A stretch of DNA of 64,000 nucleotides from Halobacteriales archaeon QS_6_64_34 (GCA_003020925.1 PXRT01000017.1:149686-213685), one strand, 5' to 3'; counted from the first letter of the stretch, positions 8,523 through 16,874 are shown. Numbers and translations are program-made. The notes: generated by a model not told the origin, from the sequence alone.

Positions 8523-8813
8523 CTACAGCCAGAGTAACTGCGCGTGGCGGGTCCCGTCCACGTCAAGGACGTTCTCCTCGTCGACGAAGCCGTGTTCGAC
8601 GGCCACGTCGACGCTTTCGGTGCCGACGATGTTGGCGACGCTACAGCGGGCGAGGCTGTCGACGACCTCCGACTCGGAGGCGTCGTCGCCGCCGTAGAAC
8701 TCCTCGGTGACAGTCAGCGAGACGGGTCCGTCCTCGAACGTTTCGCCCATGACGTCGGCGTCACAGACGGAGACGAGCAACCCCTCGTCGGTCTGGCGCT
8801 CGTTGAGTATCAT
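8523..8813 (-). CDS. DUF424 family archaeal protein
   Basis: 96 residues; matches the compact DUF424 family: MILNERQ start, VSVCDADVMGETF, and the C-terminal VEHGFVDEENVLDVDGTRHAQLL. The family is archaeal, of unknown biochemical role, with a fold proposed to bind RNA or protein. The ATG overlaps the stop of the TPR gene (ATGA), so the two are probably co-translated. Confidence 0.85.
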   Translation of the reverse strand: MILNERQTDEGLLVSVCDADVMGETFEDGPVSLTVTEEFYGGDDASESEVVDSLARCSVANIVGTESVDVAVEHGFVDEENVLDVDGTRHAQLLWL

Positions 8814-9589
8814 TCGAGCAGCTGCTGTTCGGCCTCGTCGCGCATCTCCTCGACCTCCTCGGCCAGCTCCTCGGCGCGGTCGTACTCGCCCAGCGCTTCG
8901 AGCGCTCGGGCCTTCTCCTCTAGCACGTCGGCGTTCCGGAAGCTCAGCCGGATGGCGTTGTCGAAGGCGTCGACGGCGTCCTCGGCGAGCCCGCGCTCGA
9001 GCAGGAAGAAGCCGCGATTGTACCACGCCTCGCCAAAGCGCGGGTCGATTTCGACGGCCCGCTCGGCGTGTTCCAGGGCCTGCTCACTGTGACCCGACTC
9101 CCACAGTGCGTAGGCGAGGTTCGTCTCGGCGGTGGCGGCGTGGTCGCTTCTCGCGGTTGCACCGCTCGAACTGTCCGAGGCGCGCTGTGCCCCGCTCTCC
9201 TCGTCGAACGTCAGCGCCTCCTTGTAGGCGCCGATGGCGGCGTCCCACTCCTCGAGTTGTGCGTGGGCCGCGCCCTTGTTCGTCCAGGCCTCCTGTTCGA
9301 GCCGCGTGTCCTCCGTGTACTTGGCGACCCGCTCGAACGTCTCGGCGGCCTGTTCGTGGCGGTTGATATGCACGTACTCCAGGCCGACGTCGAGCAGTTG
9401 CTCCGGGTCGACGGCGTCGGCGCTGACGTTGCGCCGGTCGAGCATGTCCGTCAGCACCCGTGAGTCGACGGGGTCGACCTTGTCGGGGTCGACTTCGAAC
9501 TCGGGTGGCTCGAGGTCGAACCCCTCGTAGGGGTCGTCGAACCCCTGGCCCTCGGAGAACTCGTGGTCCTCGCGCTCGCGGTCTGTCAT
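8810..9589 (-). CDS. tetratricopeptide repeat protein
   Basis: 259 residues. At least four TPR units can be followed from about residue 60 to 250, with the typical Trp/Leu/Gly/Tyr/Ala/Pro spacing (for example AWTNKGAAHAQLEEWDAAIGAYKEA, described here by its W-G-A-Y pattern at about 102-126, and a second repeat with AIEIDPRF-like linker VEIDPRFGEAWYNRG at about 196-210). The acidic N-terminus (about 1-35) has no repeat. It is soluble, probably a protein-protein adaptor, and translationally coupled to DUF424 downstream. Confidence 0.85.
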   Translation of the reverse strand: MTDREREDHEFSEGQGFDDPYEGFDLEPPEFEVDPDKVDPVDSRVLTDMLDRRNVSADAVDPEQLLDVGLEYVHINRHEQAAETFERVAKYTEDTRLEQEAWTNKGAAHAQLEEWDAAIGAYKEALTFDEESGAQRASDSSSGATARSDHAATAETNLAYALWESGHSEQALEHAERAVEIDPRFGEAWYNRGFFLLERGLAEDAVDAFDNAIRLSFRNADVLEEKARALEALGEYDRAEELAEEVEEMRDEAEQQLLE

Positions 9590-9671
9590 TACCCTGGATT
9601 GACGGCCAGGCGGGTTAAGGGCTACGTCACGGGCCAGTCAGTTCCAAGTGGCTCCCGGCGGCAGCTACGGC

Positions 9672-10220
9672 ATGGGCAAACGACTGTTCGTCAGTGTCGA
9701 CCTCGACGGGCTGGCCGAGGACATCGCGGCGGTCCAGGAGCGGTTCGCGGACACGGCGGGCCTCCGACTCACGGACCCCGAGCAGGCTCACGTTACGCTG
9801 AAATTTCTGGGCGACACTGCAGTCGACGACATCGTGGCCGAACTGGAGACCGCCGTCGCCGAGAGCGGCGTCGACCCCTTCGAGGTCGAGTTCGGTGGCC
9901 TGGGCGTCTTCCCGTCACTGTCCTACATCAGCGTCGTCTGGGTCGGGGTCCGGGAGGGCGACCGCGAACTGACGGCGCTACACGAGGCTATCGAGGACCG
10001 GACGACGGCGATGGGGTTCGACGCCGAGAGTCACGACTTCACCCCACACGCGACCATCGCCCGGATGGACCACGCCGGCGGGAAAGAGCGGGTACAGGAC
10101 ATCGTCGAGAGCGAGGACCCGGGCGTGGGACGGCTTCGGGTCGAGGCGGTCCGTCTCACGGAGAGCGTTCTGCGCGACGACGGCCCGGACTACACCACTG
10201 TCGCGTCGGTGTCACTTTGA
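9672..10220 (+). CDS. thpR: RNA 2',3'-cyclic phosphodiesterase (LigT/ThpR family)
   Basis: 182 residues, 2H phosphoesterase. The two His-x-Thr/Ser-type motifs are HVTLKFLG (about 40-47) and HATIAR (about 127-132), at the expected spacing and length. It hydrolyses 2',3'-cyclic phosphates on RNA or small nucleotides. ATG 9672 directly precedes the family-typical GKRLFVSVDL start; an in-frame ATG at 9648 would add eight residues. The gene is followed by an A+T-richer segment, 10260-10300. Confidence 0.9.
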   Translation: MGKRLFVSVDLDGLAEDIAAVQERFADTAGLRLTDPEQAHVTLKFLGDTAVDDIVAELETAVAESGVDPFEVEFGGLGVFPSLSYISVVWVGVREGDRELTALHEAIEDRTTAMGFDAESHDFTPHATIARMDHAGGKERVQDIVESEDPGVGRLRVEAVRLTESVLRDDGPDYTTVASVSL

Positions 10221-10343
10221 CCACTGGAGCCAATCACCGAAAGACCGAATCGGCTCTATGCCGACCAAAAAATCAAATTCGTGACAATTGTTATATCCGT
10301 GAGTACGGTAGGGCCGGCGTGGTGGCGATGGTCCCGCTCGCGT

Positions 10344-10859
10344 TCATATGAGTGAGCGGTTGCGGATGACCTTCAGGTCCACGAAGACCTGCAGCGGGTC
10401 GTCGGACTCCTCGACGCGGTTCTCCATCCGGTAGCTGGAGTGGTCGACGACGAAGTAGTACGGGCCCGCCGCGTCGACGGACTGTCGACCGCCCCCGTCG
10501 TCGGTCGTCGCCTCGTAGAGGTCCTCCCCCGCCGCTGGCACTGCCGCCTGGCTGAACTCGCTGTTGCCCGGTGGCGTCGCGTTGGGGTCGTCGCCCGAGA
10601 TGTAGGCGTTGTACTTCTGGAAGTCGCTCTCGTCGGCAAAGAAGTAGATGTCGAAGGCTTCCTCGGCCCGGACGATGTACTCGATGGCGCCACCGGAGTC
10701 CGAGAGGTCCGGAATCTCTCTTTCCATCCAGGCGTTGCCCGGCTCGACGGAGACGTCCTGCTGGATGCTCACGATGACCTCGCCACCACCGCCGAGACAG
10801 CCCGAGCCGGCGACTGCCAGCCCCGTGCCCACTGTTTGAAGGACGGTTCGACGGTTCAC
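10344..10859 (-). CDS. Tat-exported haloarchaeal lipoprotein, unknown function
   Basis: 171 residues. A twin-arginine start (MNRRTVLQ), hydrophobic stretch and lipobox GSGCLGGGG (Cys at about 21) mark it as a lipid-anchored exported protein. The mature part has a beta-rich pattern (YIVRAEEAFDIYFFADESDF; YYFVVDHSSY) similar to emp24/PPC-like or pre-peptidase-like carbohydrate-binding folds, but I cannot place it with certainty. It is convergent with thpR. Confidence 0.75.
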   Translation of the reverse strand: MNRRTVLQTVGTGLAVAGSGCLGGGGEVIVSIQQDVSVEPGNAWMEREIPDLSDSGGAIEYIVRAEEAFDIYFFADESDFQKYNAYISGDDPNATPPGNSEFSQAAVPAAGEDLYEATTDDGGGRQSVDAAGPYYFVVDHSSYRMENRVEESDDPLQVFVDLKVIRNRSLI

Positions 10860-10957
10860 GGCTGAGTATCTCCGGATTTCCTACTTAGTTCTACCCGCCC
10901 GCTTACAATCCCTGATAACGAAAGCAACCGCCCGCCGGCCAGGGGAGGGGACCGGAA

Positions 10958-10990
10958 AAGGAAGGAATTTAAGCCGTGACACAGAAGGTT
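10958..10990 (+). promoter_or_regulatory. promoter region of the L39e-aIF6-FtsY operon
   Basis: The sequence GGAATTTAAGCC at about 10964-10975 is a haloarchaeal TATA-like box about 25-30 bases upstream of the L39e ATG, as expected for a leaderless or near-leaderless transcript. No Shine-Dalgarno sequence is needed at this spacing. Assignment by pattern only. Confidence 0.45.
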
Positions 10991-10997
10991 CGACATC

Positions 10998-11150
10998 ATG
11001 AGCAAGAAGTCAAAGGCCAAGAAGAAGCGTCTGGCCAAACTCGACAACCAGAACAGCCGCGTCCCGTCTTGGGTCATGCTCAAGACCGACCGCGAAGTCC
11101 AGCGCAACCCCAAACGGCGCCACTGGCGCCGGGGCGACACTGACGAATAA
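10998..11150 (+). CDS. rpl39e: 50S ribosomal protein L39e
   Basis: 50 residues, basic, starting [15 protein letters not shown] and ending in [14 protein letters not shown]; length and NPKRRHWRR core are diagnostic of L39e. It lines the polypeptide exit tunnel of the archaeal large subunit. First gene of the operon; its stop overlaps the next start (TAATG). Confidence 0.97.
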   Translation: MSKKSKAKKKRLAKLDNQNSRVPSWVMLKTDREVQRNPKRRHWRRGDTDE

Positions 11151-11428
11151 TGAGCGCCGGTGACTTCGAGGAGCGCGTCGTCACGGTTCCGCTCCGTGAC
11201 GCGAAGGCCGAGGCGAACCACAAGAAAGCCGACAAGGCGATGACCCTCATCCGCGAGCATCTCGCAAAGCACTTCTCGGTCGAGGAAGCTGCCGTCCGCA
11301 TCGACCCTTCCATCAACGAGACGACGTGGGCCCGTGGCCGCTCGAGCCCGCCGAGCACGCTTCGCGTACGCGCCGCCCGCTTCGAGGAAGAGGGCGAGGC
11401 CGTCGTCGAGGCAGAGACAGCGGAATAA
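11150..11428 (+). CDS. rpl31e: 50S ribosomal protein L31e
   Basis: 92 residues with the typical ERVVTVPLRDAK start and INETTWARGRSSPPSTLRVRA core, present as the pattern W-A-R-G-R. It is a large-subunit protein near the tunnel exit that contacts SRP in eukaryotes and archaea. Shares one base with the L39e stop. The acidic tail is halophilic. Confidence 0.96.
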   Translation: MSAGDFEERVVTVPLRDAKAEANHKKADKAMTLIREHLAKHFSVEEAAVRIDPSINETTWARGRSSPPSTLRVRAARFEEEGEAVVEAETAE

Positions 11429-11431
11429 CCC

Positions 11432-12097
11432 TTGCTCCGCGCGGCATTTGCCGGGTCGTCGTACGTCGGTGTCTTCGCCCGTGCGACCGACGACTGTGTG
11501 CTGGTTCGCCCCGACGTAGACGAATCGCTGGCCGAGGACATCAGCGAGGAACTCGGGGTGCCAGCCATCCCGACGACGGTGGGCCGCTCCGGGACCGTCG
11601 GCGCGCTGGCGACCGGCAACGAGAACGGTCTACTCGTCTCCTCTCGCGTGCGCGAGCGGGAAATCGACCGCATCCGGGACGTCGTCGACGTACCCGTCAC
11701 CGAGTTGCCCGGTCGCATCAACGCCGCCGGCAACGTCGTCTGCTGTAACGACTCGGGCGCCTACGTCCATCCCGACCTCTCCCGCGAGGCCGTCCAGGCG
11801 GTCCGCGATGGGCTGGACGTCCCCGTCGAACGCGGCGTCATCGCCGGCGTCAACACCGTCGGTACGGCCGCCGTCGCCACCGACAGCGGCGTCCTCTGTC
11901 ACCCGAAAGCGACCGACGGCGAACTCGACGCCCTCGAGGACTTGCTCGAGGTCCCCGCCGACATCGGGACCGTCAACTACGGCGGTCCGCTGGTGGGCTC
12001 CGGACTGGTCGCCAACGACGCCGGCTACGTCTGTGGCACCGACACCTCCGGCCCGGAACTGGGCCGCATCGACGCGACGCTTGACTACATCGACTGA
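11432..12097 (+). CDS. eif6: translation initiation factor 6 (aIF6)
   Basis: 221 residues, five-fold pseudosymmetric pentein repeats: recurring [44 protein letters not shown], and [15 protein letters not shown]. It is an anti-association factor binding the large subunit face. The start is a TTG at 11432, three bases after the L31e stop; no ATG or GTG gives the family N-terminus. Its place after L31e is conserved in archaea. Confidence 0.95.
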   Translation: MLRAAFAGSSYVGVFARATDDCVLVRPDVDESLAEDISEELGVPAIPTTVGRSGTVGALATGNENGLLVSSRVREREIDRIRDVVDVPVTELPGRINAAGNVVCCNDSGAYVHPDLSREAVQAVRDGLDVPVERGVIAGVNTVGTAAVATDSGVLCHPKATDGELDALEDLLEVPADIGTVNYGGPLVGSGLVANDAGYVCGTDTSGPELGRIDATLDYID

Positions 12098-12148
12098 GCA
12101 CTGCTCGTCCCGCCCGTCCGGTGCTGTTTTCACCGCCGTGTTCGCAAA

Positions 12149-12319
12149 ATGTCAACATTTAACATGACAGACGACGAAGAGCAAAATATGTCAGGCAAAG
12201 AATCATCGATGGCGGAACCGAAGCCACTGACCTGTCGGCGCTGTGAGTACGCGACGGAGGTGCTCAGAACCTCCTGTCCGCTGTGTAGCGGCGATATGAT
12301 TTACGCGCCCGAGAGTTAG
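12149..12319 (+). CDS. micro zinc-finger protein with two CxxC knuckles
   Basis: 56 residues from the ATG at 12149 (or 43 from 12188). Two Cys pairs, CRRC and CPLC (LTCRRCEY...TSCPLCSGD), are 17 residues apart and form a single zinc ribbon; an acidic start and a short tail MIYAPES complete it. Haloarchaea encode many such proteins under 70 residues. It sits between aIF6 and ribosomal protein LX in the translation/secretion operon and probably shares its expression. A ribosome or translation link is inference from position. Start choice is uncertain. Confidence 0.75.
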   Translation: MSTFNMTDDEEQNMSGKESSMAEPKPLTCRRCEYATEVLRTSCPLCSGDMIYAPES

Positions 12320-12465
12320 CCCCCGGCGAGTGTCATCGAACCGGGCCCAGGCGTGCCCGAGCGACGGCGTTGCCCTCGAGTCCCGCCGCCGTCACGGATT
12401 CCCGGAGCGTGGGTGAAAAACACCGAAGGGGAAGATACTTCCCTGTCCTGCCCGCACCGGAGGAT

Positions 12466-12639
12466 ATGAGCACGTACACTGTTCGCGGTAGTTTCCCGGC
12501 CCGAGACGGGCCCCAGCAGTTCGAGAAGGAGGTCGAGGCGCCGAACGAGGACGTCGCCACCGAGCGCGTCTACAGCAACTTCGGCTCCCAGCACAACCTC
12601 AAGCGCACACAGATTTCCATCGACGAGGTGGCAGCATGA
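12466..12639 (+). CDS. rplX: 50S ribosomal protein L18Ae (LX)
   Basis: 57 residues: STYTVRGSFPARDGPQQFEKEV with C-terminal LKRTQISIDEV, the archaeal LX signature and length. A GGAGG Shine-Dalgarno motif precedes the ATG by five bases. Its stop overlaps the prefoldin alpha start (ATGATG). Only one LX unit is present, whereas eukaryotic L18a has two. Confidence 0.93.
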   Translation: MSTYTVRGSFPARDGPQQFEKEVEAPNEDVATERVYSNFGSQHNLKRTQISIDEVAA

Positions 12640-13091
12640 TGGGCGGCGGTGGCGGCGGGATGCAGCAGCTCCAGCAGGAAATCGAACAGCTCGAAGAGGA
12701 GATGCAGGCCATCGACGACGAGGTCGAGCGCCTCCAGGGGAAGAAAGCCGACATCGACGACGCCATCGAGGCCATCGACGTGCTGGAGTCGGGCTCGACG
12801 GTGCAGGTCCCCGTCGGCGGCGACGCCTACGTCCGCGCGACGGTCGACGACATCGACGAAATCGTCGTCTCCCTGGGTGGCGGCTACGCCGCCGAGCGCG
12901 ACCAGAACGGCGCCGTCGACACACTGGAAACAAAGAAGGAGACCCTCGACGACCACATCGACGGACTCAGCGACGACAAGGCCGAGGTCGAAAGCGAGAT
13001 GGACGAACTCGAACAGCAGGCCCAGCAGATGCAACAACAGCAGATGCAGCAGATGATGCAACAGCAAGAAGAGCAGCAAAGCGACGAGTAG
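12636..13091 (+). CDS. pfdA: prefoldin alpha subunit
   Basis: 151 residues with two coiled-coil arms (about 5-48 and 90-145) around a beta hairpin (about 49-88, VQVPVGGDAYVRA and EIVVSLGGGYAAER). Binds unfolded polypeptides and hands them to the thermosome. The C-terminus is an extreme Gln/Met-rich run (QQMQQQQMQQMMQQQEEQQ), longer than usual. It overlaps LX and is followed by ftsY after seven bases. Confidence 0.95.
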   Translation: MMGGGGGGMQQLQQEIEQLEEEMQAIDDEVERLQGKKADIDDAIEAIDVLESGSTVQVPVGGDAYVRATVDDIDEIVVSLGGGYAAERDQNGAVDTLETKKETLDDHIDGLSDDKAEVESEMDELEQQAQQMQQQQMQQMMQQQEEQQSDE

Positions 13092-13098
13092 GGTCCCC

Positions 13099-14382
13099 AT
13101 GTTCGACGGATTGAAGGACAAGCTCAGCGGCTTCACCAGTGACGTCGAGGACGACGTCGACGAGGCGGCTGTCGAAGACGACGTCGACGAGGCGGCTGTC
13201 GAAGATGATGGCCACGAAGACGGCGAGGAAGTAGGCGACGCGGACATCGAAGCAGACGTCCGAGAACAAGAGGGGGTCGATGCGCAAACGGCCGAAGAAG
13301 TCACGTCGGAATCCGAAACAGCGACCGACTCGGCGAGTTCGGACACCGCTGACGACGAAGCATCTGGGGCGGAGGGGTCGGCCGACAGAGCGGCGTCACC
13401 GTTAGTCGGGGGGCCTACCACCGACGATACCGACACAGCGTCTACGGACGACGATGGGGTTCCGGACCTGGCGCCCGACGAAACTGAAGACGACGGCCGC
13501 GACTTCACCGAGAAGGCCAAGATTATGGCCGCCGGGAAGACGGTCATCGAGGAGGAGGACCTCCAGGGACATCTGGACGACCTCGAACTCGCCTTGCTGT
13601 CCTCGGACGTCGAGATGAGCGTCGCAAACGAGATTCTGTCGGGCGTCGAGGCGAACCTCACCGGGGAGACGCGGCGACGCCTCTCCAGTACGGGCAACCT
13701 CGTCCGGGACGCGCTGCGCGAGGCGCTGTACGACGTCATCAGCGTCGGCCAGTTCGACTTCGACGAGCGCGTTCAGGACGCCGACAAGCCCGTCGTCATC
13801 ATCTTCACCGGCGTCAACGGCGTCGGGAAGACGACGACCATCGCCAAACTCGCCCAGTATTTCGAGGACCGTGGCCTCTCGACGGTGCTGGCAAACGGGG
13901 ACACCTACCGGGCCGGTGCCAACGAGCAGTTAGAGAAACACGCCGAGAACCTCGGTAAGAGGATAATCACCCACGAGCAGGGCTCGGACCCGACGGCCGT
14001 CGTCTACGACGCCGTCGAGTACGCGAAGGCAAACGACGTCGACGTGGTGCTTGGCGATACGGCCGGGCGGCTCCACACCTCCGACGACCTGATGGCCCAG
14101 CTCGCCAAAATCGACCGCAACATCGACCCGGACATGACGCTGTTCGTCGACGAGGCCGTCGCGGGTCAGGACGCGGTCAACCGCGCCCGGGAGTTCGACG
14201 ACGCCGCCGAGATAGACGGCGCGATACTCACGAAAGCCGACGCCGACCCCCAGGGCGGGGCGGCCATCTCGGTAGCCCACGTCACCGGCAAGCCAATTCT
14301 CTTTCTGGGGACCGGCCAGGACTACGACGACCTCGAACCGTTCGACCCCGAGGAAATCGTCGACAGCCTCTTCGAGACGTAA
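13099..14382 (+). CDS. ftsY: SRP receptor GTPase FtsY
   Basis: 427 residues. N-terminal MFDGLKDKLSGF amphipathic targeting helix, an acidic A domain of about 110 residues, then the N domain and GTPase G domain: P-loop GVNGVGKTTT (about 238-247), DTAGR (about 320-324), TKADAD (about 379-384). Receives the SRP-ribosome complex at the membrane. The acidic domain contains a perfect 27-bp tandem duplication (13150-13176 and 13177-13203). The partner SRP54 is encoded at 31958-33340, not adjacent. Confidence 0.97.
   Translation: MFDGLKDKLSGFTSDVEDDVDEAAVEDDVDEAAVEDDGHEDGEEVGDADIEADVREQEGVDAQTAEEVTSESETATDSASSDTADDEASGAEGSADRAASPLVGGPTTDDTDTASTDDDGVPDLAPDETEDDGRDFTEKAKIMAAGKTVIEEEDLQGHLDDLELALLSSDVEMSVANEILSGVEANLTGETRRRLSSTGNLVRDALREALYDVISVGQFDFDERVQDADKPVVIIFTGVNGVGKTTTIAKLAQYFEDRGLSTVLANGDTYRAGANEQLEKHAENLGKRIITHEQGSDPTAVVYDAVEYAKANDVDVVLGDTAGRLHTSDDLMAQLAKIDRNIDPDMTLFVDEAVAGQDAVNRAREFDDAAEIDGAILTKADADPQGGAAISVAHVTGKPILFLGTGQDYDDLEPFDPEEIVDSLFET
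13150..13203 (+). repeat. perfect 2 x 27-bp tandem repeat inside ftsY
   Basis: Units 13150-13176 and 13177-13203 are identical (both begin GACGACGTCGACGAGG). Each encodes DDVDEAAVE, so the reading frame is preserved. It is in the unstructured acidic domain and likely length-variable by slippage. Confidence 0.95.
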
Positions 14383-14533
14383 CGCACCGGCGATTCTACG
14401 CCCGTCTTACCCGCCTGTCCCGTCTTCTGTCTGTGTTCGCGCCGGCTTTCACTGAGGAAACGTCGTACTACAGCTCGGTCGGCCGCCCGTACACTGTCAC
14501 TTACCATACGGACCGGTGCTGACGGGCCTATCG

Positions 14534-15403
14534 ATGCAATGGAACAGCACGACTCGACGCGGTGTACTGACAGCCGCCGGTGGCGCGCTGGTCGCTCTCG
14601 CCGGCTGTGGTGATAACGGAGAGAGCGGGACGCCGACGGAGGGAGGTACCGACGTCGACGAGATGACGCCCATGGAGACGGAGACACCACAAGAGACAGA
14701 GACTGGCTCCGGGATGTCCGGGGATGGCGACGCGATGCTCCGGGTCGCACACCTCGTGCTCGACGCGCCGAACGTCGACGTCGCCGTCGACGGGACGACC
14801 GTTCTAACGGACGTGCCTTTCGAGACAGTGAGTGAGTACATGTCGCTGCCGACCGGCGAACACCAGGTCACTGTCACGCCGACCGGCGGGTCGGAAGCGG
14901 TGTTCGACGAGGCCGTCACGCTGGAGAGCGGCCCACAGACGGCGGCCGCCATCGGCGAAGTGGCCGGCGAGGACCAGCCCATTACGGTGACACTGCTACC
15001 TGACGACGAGATGACAGCCGAGGCCGGCAACGCCCGCGTCCGGGTCGTCCACACGATTCCCGACGCCCCCGTTGTCGACGTGACCTCGGGCGAGACGGTC
15101 ACCGCCGACGGCATCGCGTTCGGCGAGGCCGGCGACTACGTCACCGTCCCCGCCGACGTCGGCTCCGTCGAGCTCCGGCCGGACAGCGATTCGAACGACG
15201 CGGACCCGGTCGCGACGTTCAGCGTCGACCTGACCGACGGGGCCACCCAGACCGTCTTCCCGACCGGCTATCTCGAGCCCTCCGGTGACCAGCCCGCCCC
15301 CCGACTCGTCACCGCGATAGACGCCGAACCCGACGGCATGACCGGCGGGACGGCGACCGGCACCTCGGATGGTGGAACGGCAACCCCGACCGGCGGGATG
15401 TAA
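14534..15403 (+). CDS. Tat lipoprotein with two DUF4397 domains
   Basis: 289 residues. Tat-like start (NSTTRRGVLTAAGGALVALAGCG) with lipobox Cys about residue 25, then a Thr/Glu-rich spacer. Two DUF4397 units follow, each with the LRVAHLVLDAPNVDV or VRVVHTIPDAPVVDV signature (about 73-87 and 166-180). The tail is Thr/Gly rich, a likely glycosylated stalk. Cell-surface anchored, binding role unknown. The ATG at 14534 gives the export signal directly; an in-frame start at 14516 is possible. Confidence 0.85.
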   Translation: MQWNSTTRRGVLTAAGGALVALAGCGDNGESGTPTEGGTDVDEMTPMETETPQETETGSGMSGDGDAMLRVAHLVLDAPNVDVAVDGTTVLTDVPFETVSEYMSLPTGEHQVTVTPTGGSEAVFDEAVTLESGPQTAAAIGEVAGEDQPITVTLLPDDEMTAEAGNARVRVVHTIPDAPVVDVTSGETVTADGIAFGEAGDYVTVPADVGSVELRPDSDSNDADPVATFSVDLTDGATQTVFPTGYLEPSGDQPAPRLVTAIDAEPDGMTGGTATGTSDGGTATPTGGM

Positions 15404-15435
15404 CCTCCGAGGGACCTCACAGCGGTAACAGCGCG

Positions 15436-15650
15436 GAAGCCCACCCGCTTTAGCGGTGGGAGGAAGCGCGTAAGCTTGATTTGACTTCGGGAAGAAGGGT
15501 AACACACGTCCATCAGGGGCAGAAGTCCTCGGATGGACGGGCTGTCCGTCAGCCAGCCCCGAAGTCGGGGACGTGGAACGCGCCGCTCCGACTCCCCGCG
15601 AAGTGCGGGAGTCCACCGACAAGCCAACGGCTTCAGCCGTTGGTAGCTGA
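15436..15650. mobile_element. possible IS200/IS605-derived palindrome element (R3)
   Basis: About 215 bp bounded by a hairpin CCCACCCGCTTTAGCGGTGGG (described: 15440-15460, followed by AGGAAGC, the typical haloarchaeal tnpB right-end context) and by a perfect 8-bp stem with TTCA loop, CCAACGGC / GCCGTTGG, at 15624-15643. No tnpA or tnpB reading frame remains. Similar hairpins occur at 33400-33427 and 62106-62135. It is probably a non-autonomous derivative or two decayed ends. Confidence 0.45.
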
Positions 15651-15709
15651 CTCCGTTCAGTCCCTCGCTACTCACGGCTTCGCCGTTCGTCTCTCGCGGG
15701 TCGCTACGC

Positions 15710-16360
15710 TCAGCGCCTCGCCTCCTCCACTGCTTCGACAAACGCCGCCGCGCTCTCGCGGACGGCGTCCATGTCCCCGTCCCTGATAGCCTGGTAGTCG
15801 ACCAGTGCCGAGCCGACACCGACGGCGACGGCCCCTCCCTCGAAATAGTCGGCAACGTTTTCCTGGTCGACGCCGCCGGTCGGCATGATGGGCACGTCGC
15901 CCAGCGGTCCCTGAATCGCGCCGATGTGGCCCGGACCGAGGGTCGAGGCGGGGAACATCTTCAGCATGTCCGCGCCGGCCGCCATCGCGTCAGCGGCCTC
16001 CGTCGGCGTCATGATACCGGGGATACAGAGCACGCCAGCCCGGTTGCACACCTCGACGACCTCCTTGTCAAGGTGGGGGCTGAGGATGAACTCCGCGCCG
16101 GCCTCGATGGCGTTGCGGGCGGCCGCAGGGTCCATCACTGTTCCGACGCCGACGATGGCGTCGGTGTCGTCGAGCGCGCGGTCGACGGCCGCGACCTGCT
16201 CCGAACACCGCGTGGCGTCGGCTGTCAGTTCCAGGGCGCACACCCCGCCGTCGTGGACCGCGCGGGCCACGTCGACCATCTGGTCTTCCGGAACGTCCCG
16301 CAGGACGGCCGTGACGCCGCTGTCGATGAGTGCCGCTTTGACCTCCTCTTTCCGTGTCAT
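15710..16360 (-). CDS. eda: KDPG/KHG aldolase, bacterial Eda type
   Basis: 216 residues, class I aldolase TIM barrel: Schiff-base lysine K134 in DMLKMFPA, catalytic glutamate E44 in ALELT, phosphate-site GVGTVMD and MPTGGVD. It splits 2-keto-3-deoxy-6-phosphogluconate into pyruvate and glyceraldehyde 3-phosphate in the Entner-Doudoroff route. This is the bacterial family rather than the DHDPS-like KdgA of other archaea. The 3' end runs into repeat-like sequence (15650-15715), so the last few residues may be replaced. Confidence 0.92.
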   Translation of the reverse strand: MTRKEEVKAALIDSGVTAVLRDVPEDQMVDVARAVHDGGVCALELTADATRCSEQVAAVDRALDDTDAIVGVGTVMDPAAARNAIEAGAEFILSPHLDKEVVEVCNRAGVLCIPGIMTPTEAADAMAAGADMLKMFPASTLGPGHIGAIQGPLGDVPIMPTGGVDQENVADYFEGGAVAVGVGSALVDYQAIRDGDMDAVRESAAAFVEAVEEARR

Positions 16361-16404
16361 GGGATACAGTCGACGGCCTGGCCGGAAAAGGGTAGTCAAA
16401 CGTG

Positions 16405-16779
16405 TTACGCGTCTGGCTCGTACGGCTGGCCGGGGTCGGATTTGGGCGCGCCGACGCCGAGCACGCGGGCCGACTGGTCGGCCCCATCGGGGACGAAGGC
16501 CCGGTGGGGGCTCTCGGGCTCGGCGACGAACACCTCGCCGCGCTCGATGACGAACTCCCCCTCCGGCGTCTCGACGTGGACCGGCCCCGAGACGACGTAA
16601 AACAGCTCCTCGCGTTGCTTGTGGTAGTGATACGAGCGCGGCAGTTGCTCGCCCGGCGCCATCTCGTAGGTGGCCGCATGCAGGGCCAGCAGCTCCGCCG
16701 CGTCGGAGATGCCCCGCCGGTCACACGGGTAGTCCTCGGTCTCGGGCAGCTCCTCGGGGTCGATGCGGTGGTAGGGCAT
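16405..16779 (-). CDS. cupin domain protein
   Basis: 124 residues, single small cupin barrel. Metal-type motif 1 PGEQLPRSYHYHKQREELFYVVSG carries His pairs and Glu (pattern H-x-H-x(4)-E at about 49-57), and motif 2 ESPHRAFVPDG supplies a later His. Likely binds a metal and a small ligand such as a sugar phosphate. It is next to the KDPG aldolase on the same strand with 44 bases between, so a sugar-acid role is possible but unproven. Confidence 0.85.
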   Translation of the reverse strand: MPYHRIDPEELPETEDYPCDRRGISDAAELLALHAATYEMAPGEQLPRSYHYHKQREELFYVVSGPVHVETPEGEFVIERGEVFVAEPESPHRAFVPDGADQSARVLGVGAPKSDPGQPYEPDA

Positions 16780-16874
16780 ACCCGAACGAGCGCCAGCAGC
16801 GCGTAAAAAGCCCCGGTGGTAGTCACCCGAGCTGTTCGATGACGGCCACATCGGACCCAGCGGACAGGTTGATT

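Noticed and set aside
14383..14533. Gene or RNA between ftsY and the DUF4397 lipoprotein
   Set aside because: No coding frame, stem-loop or promoter more than weakly suggestive.
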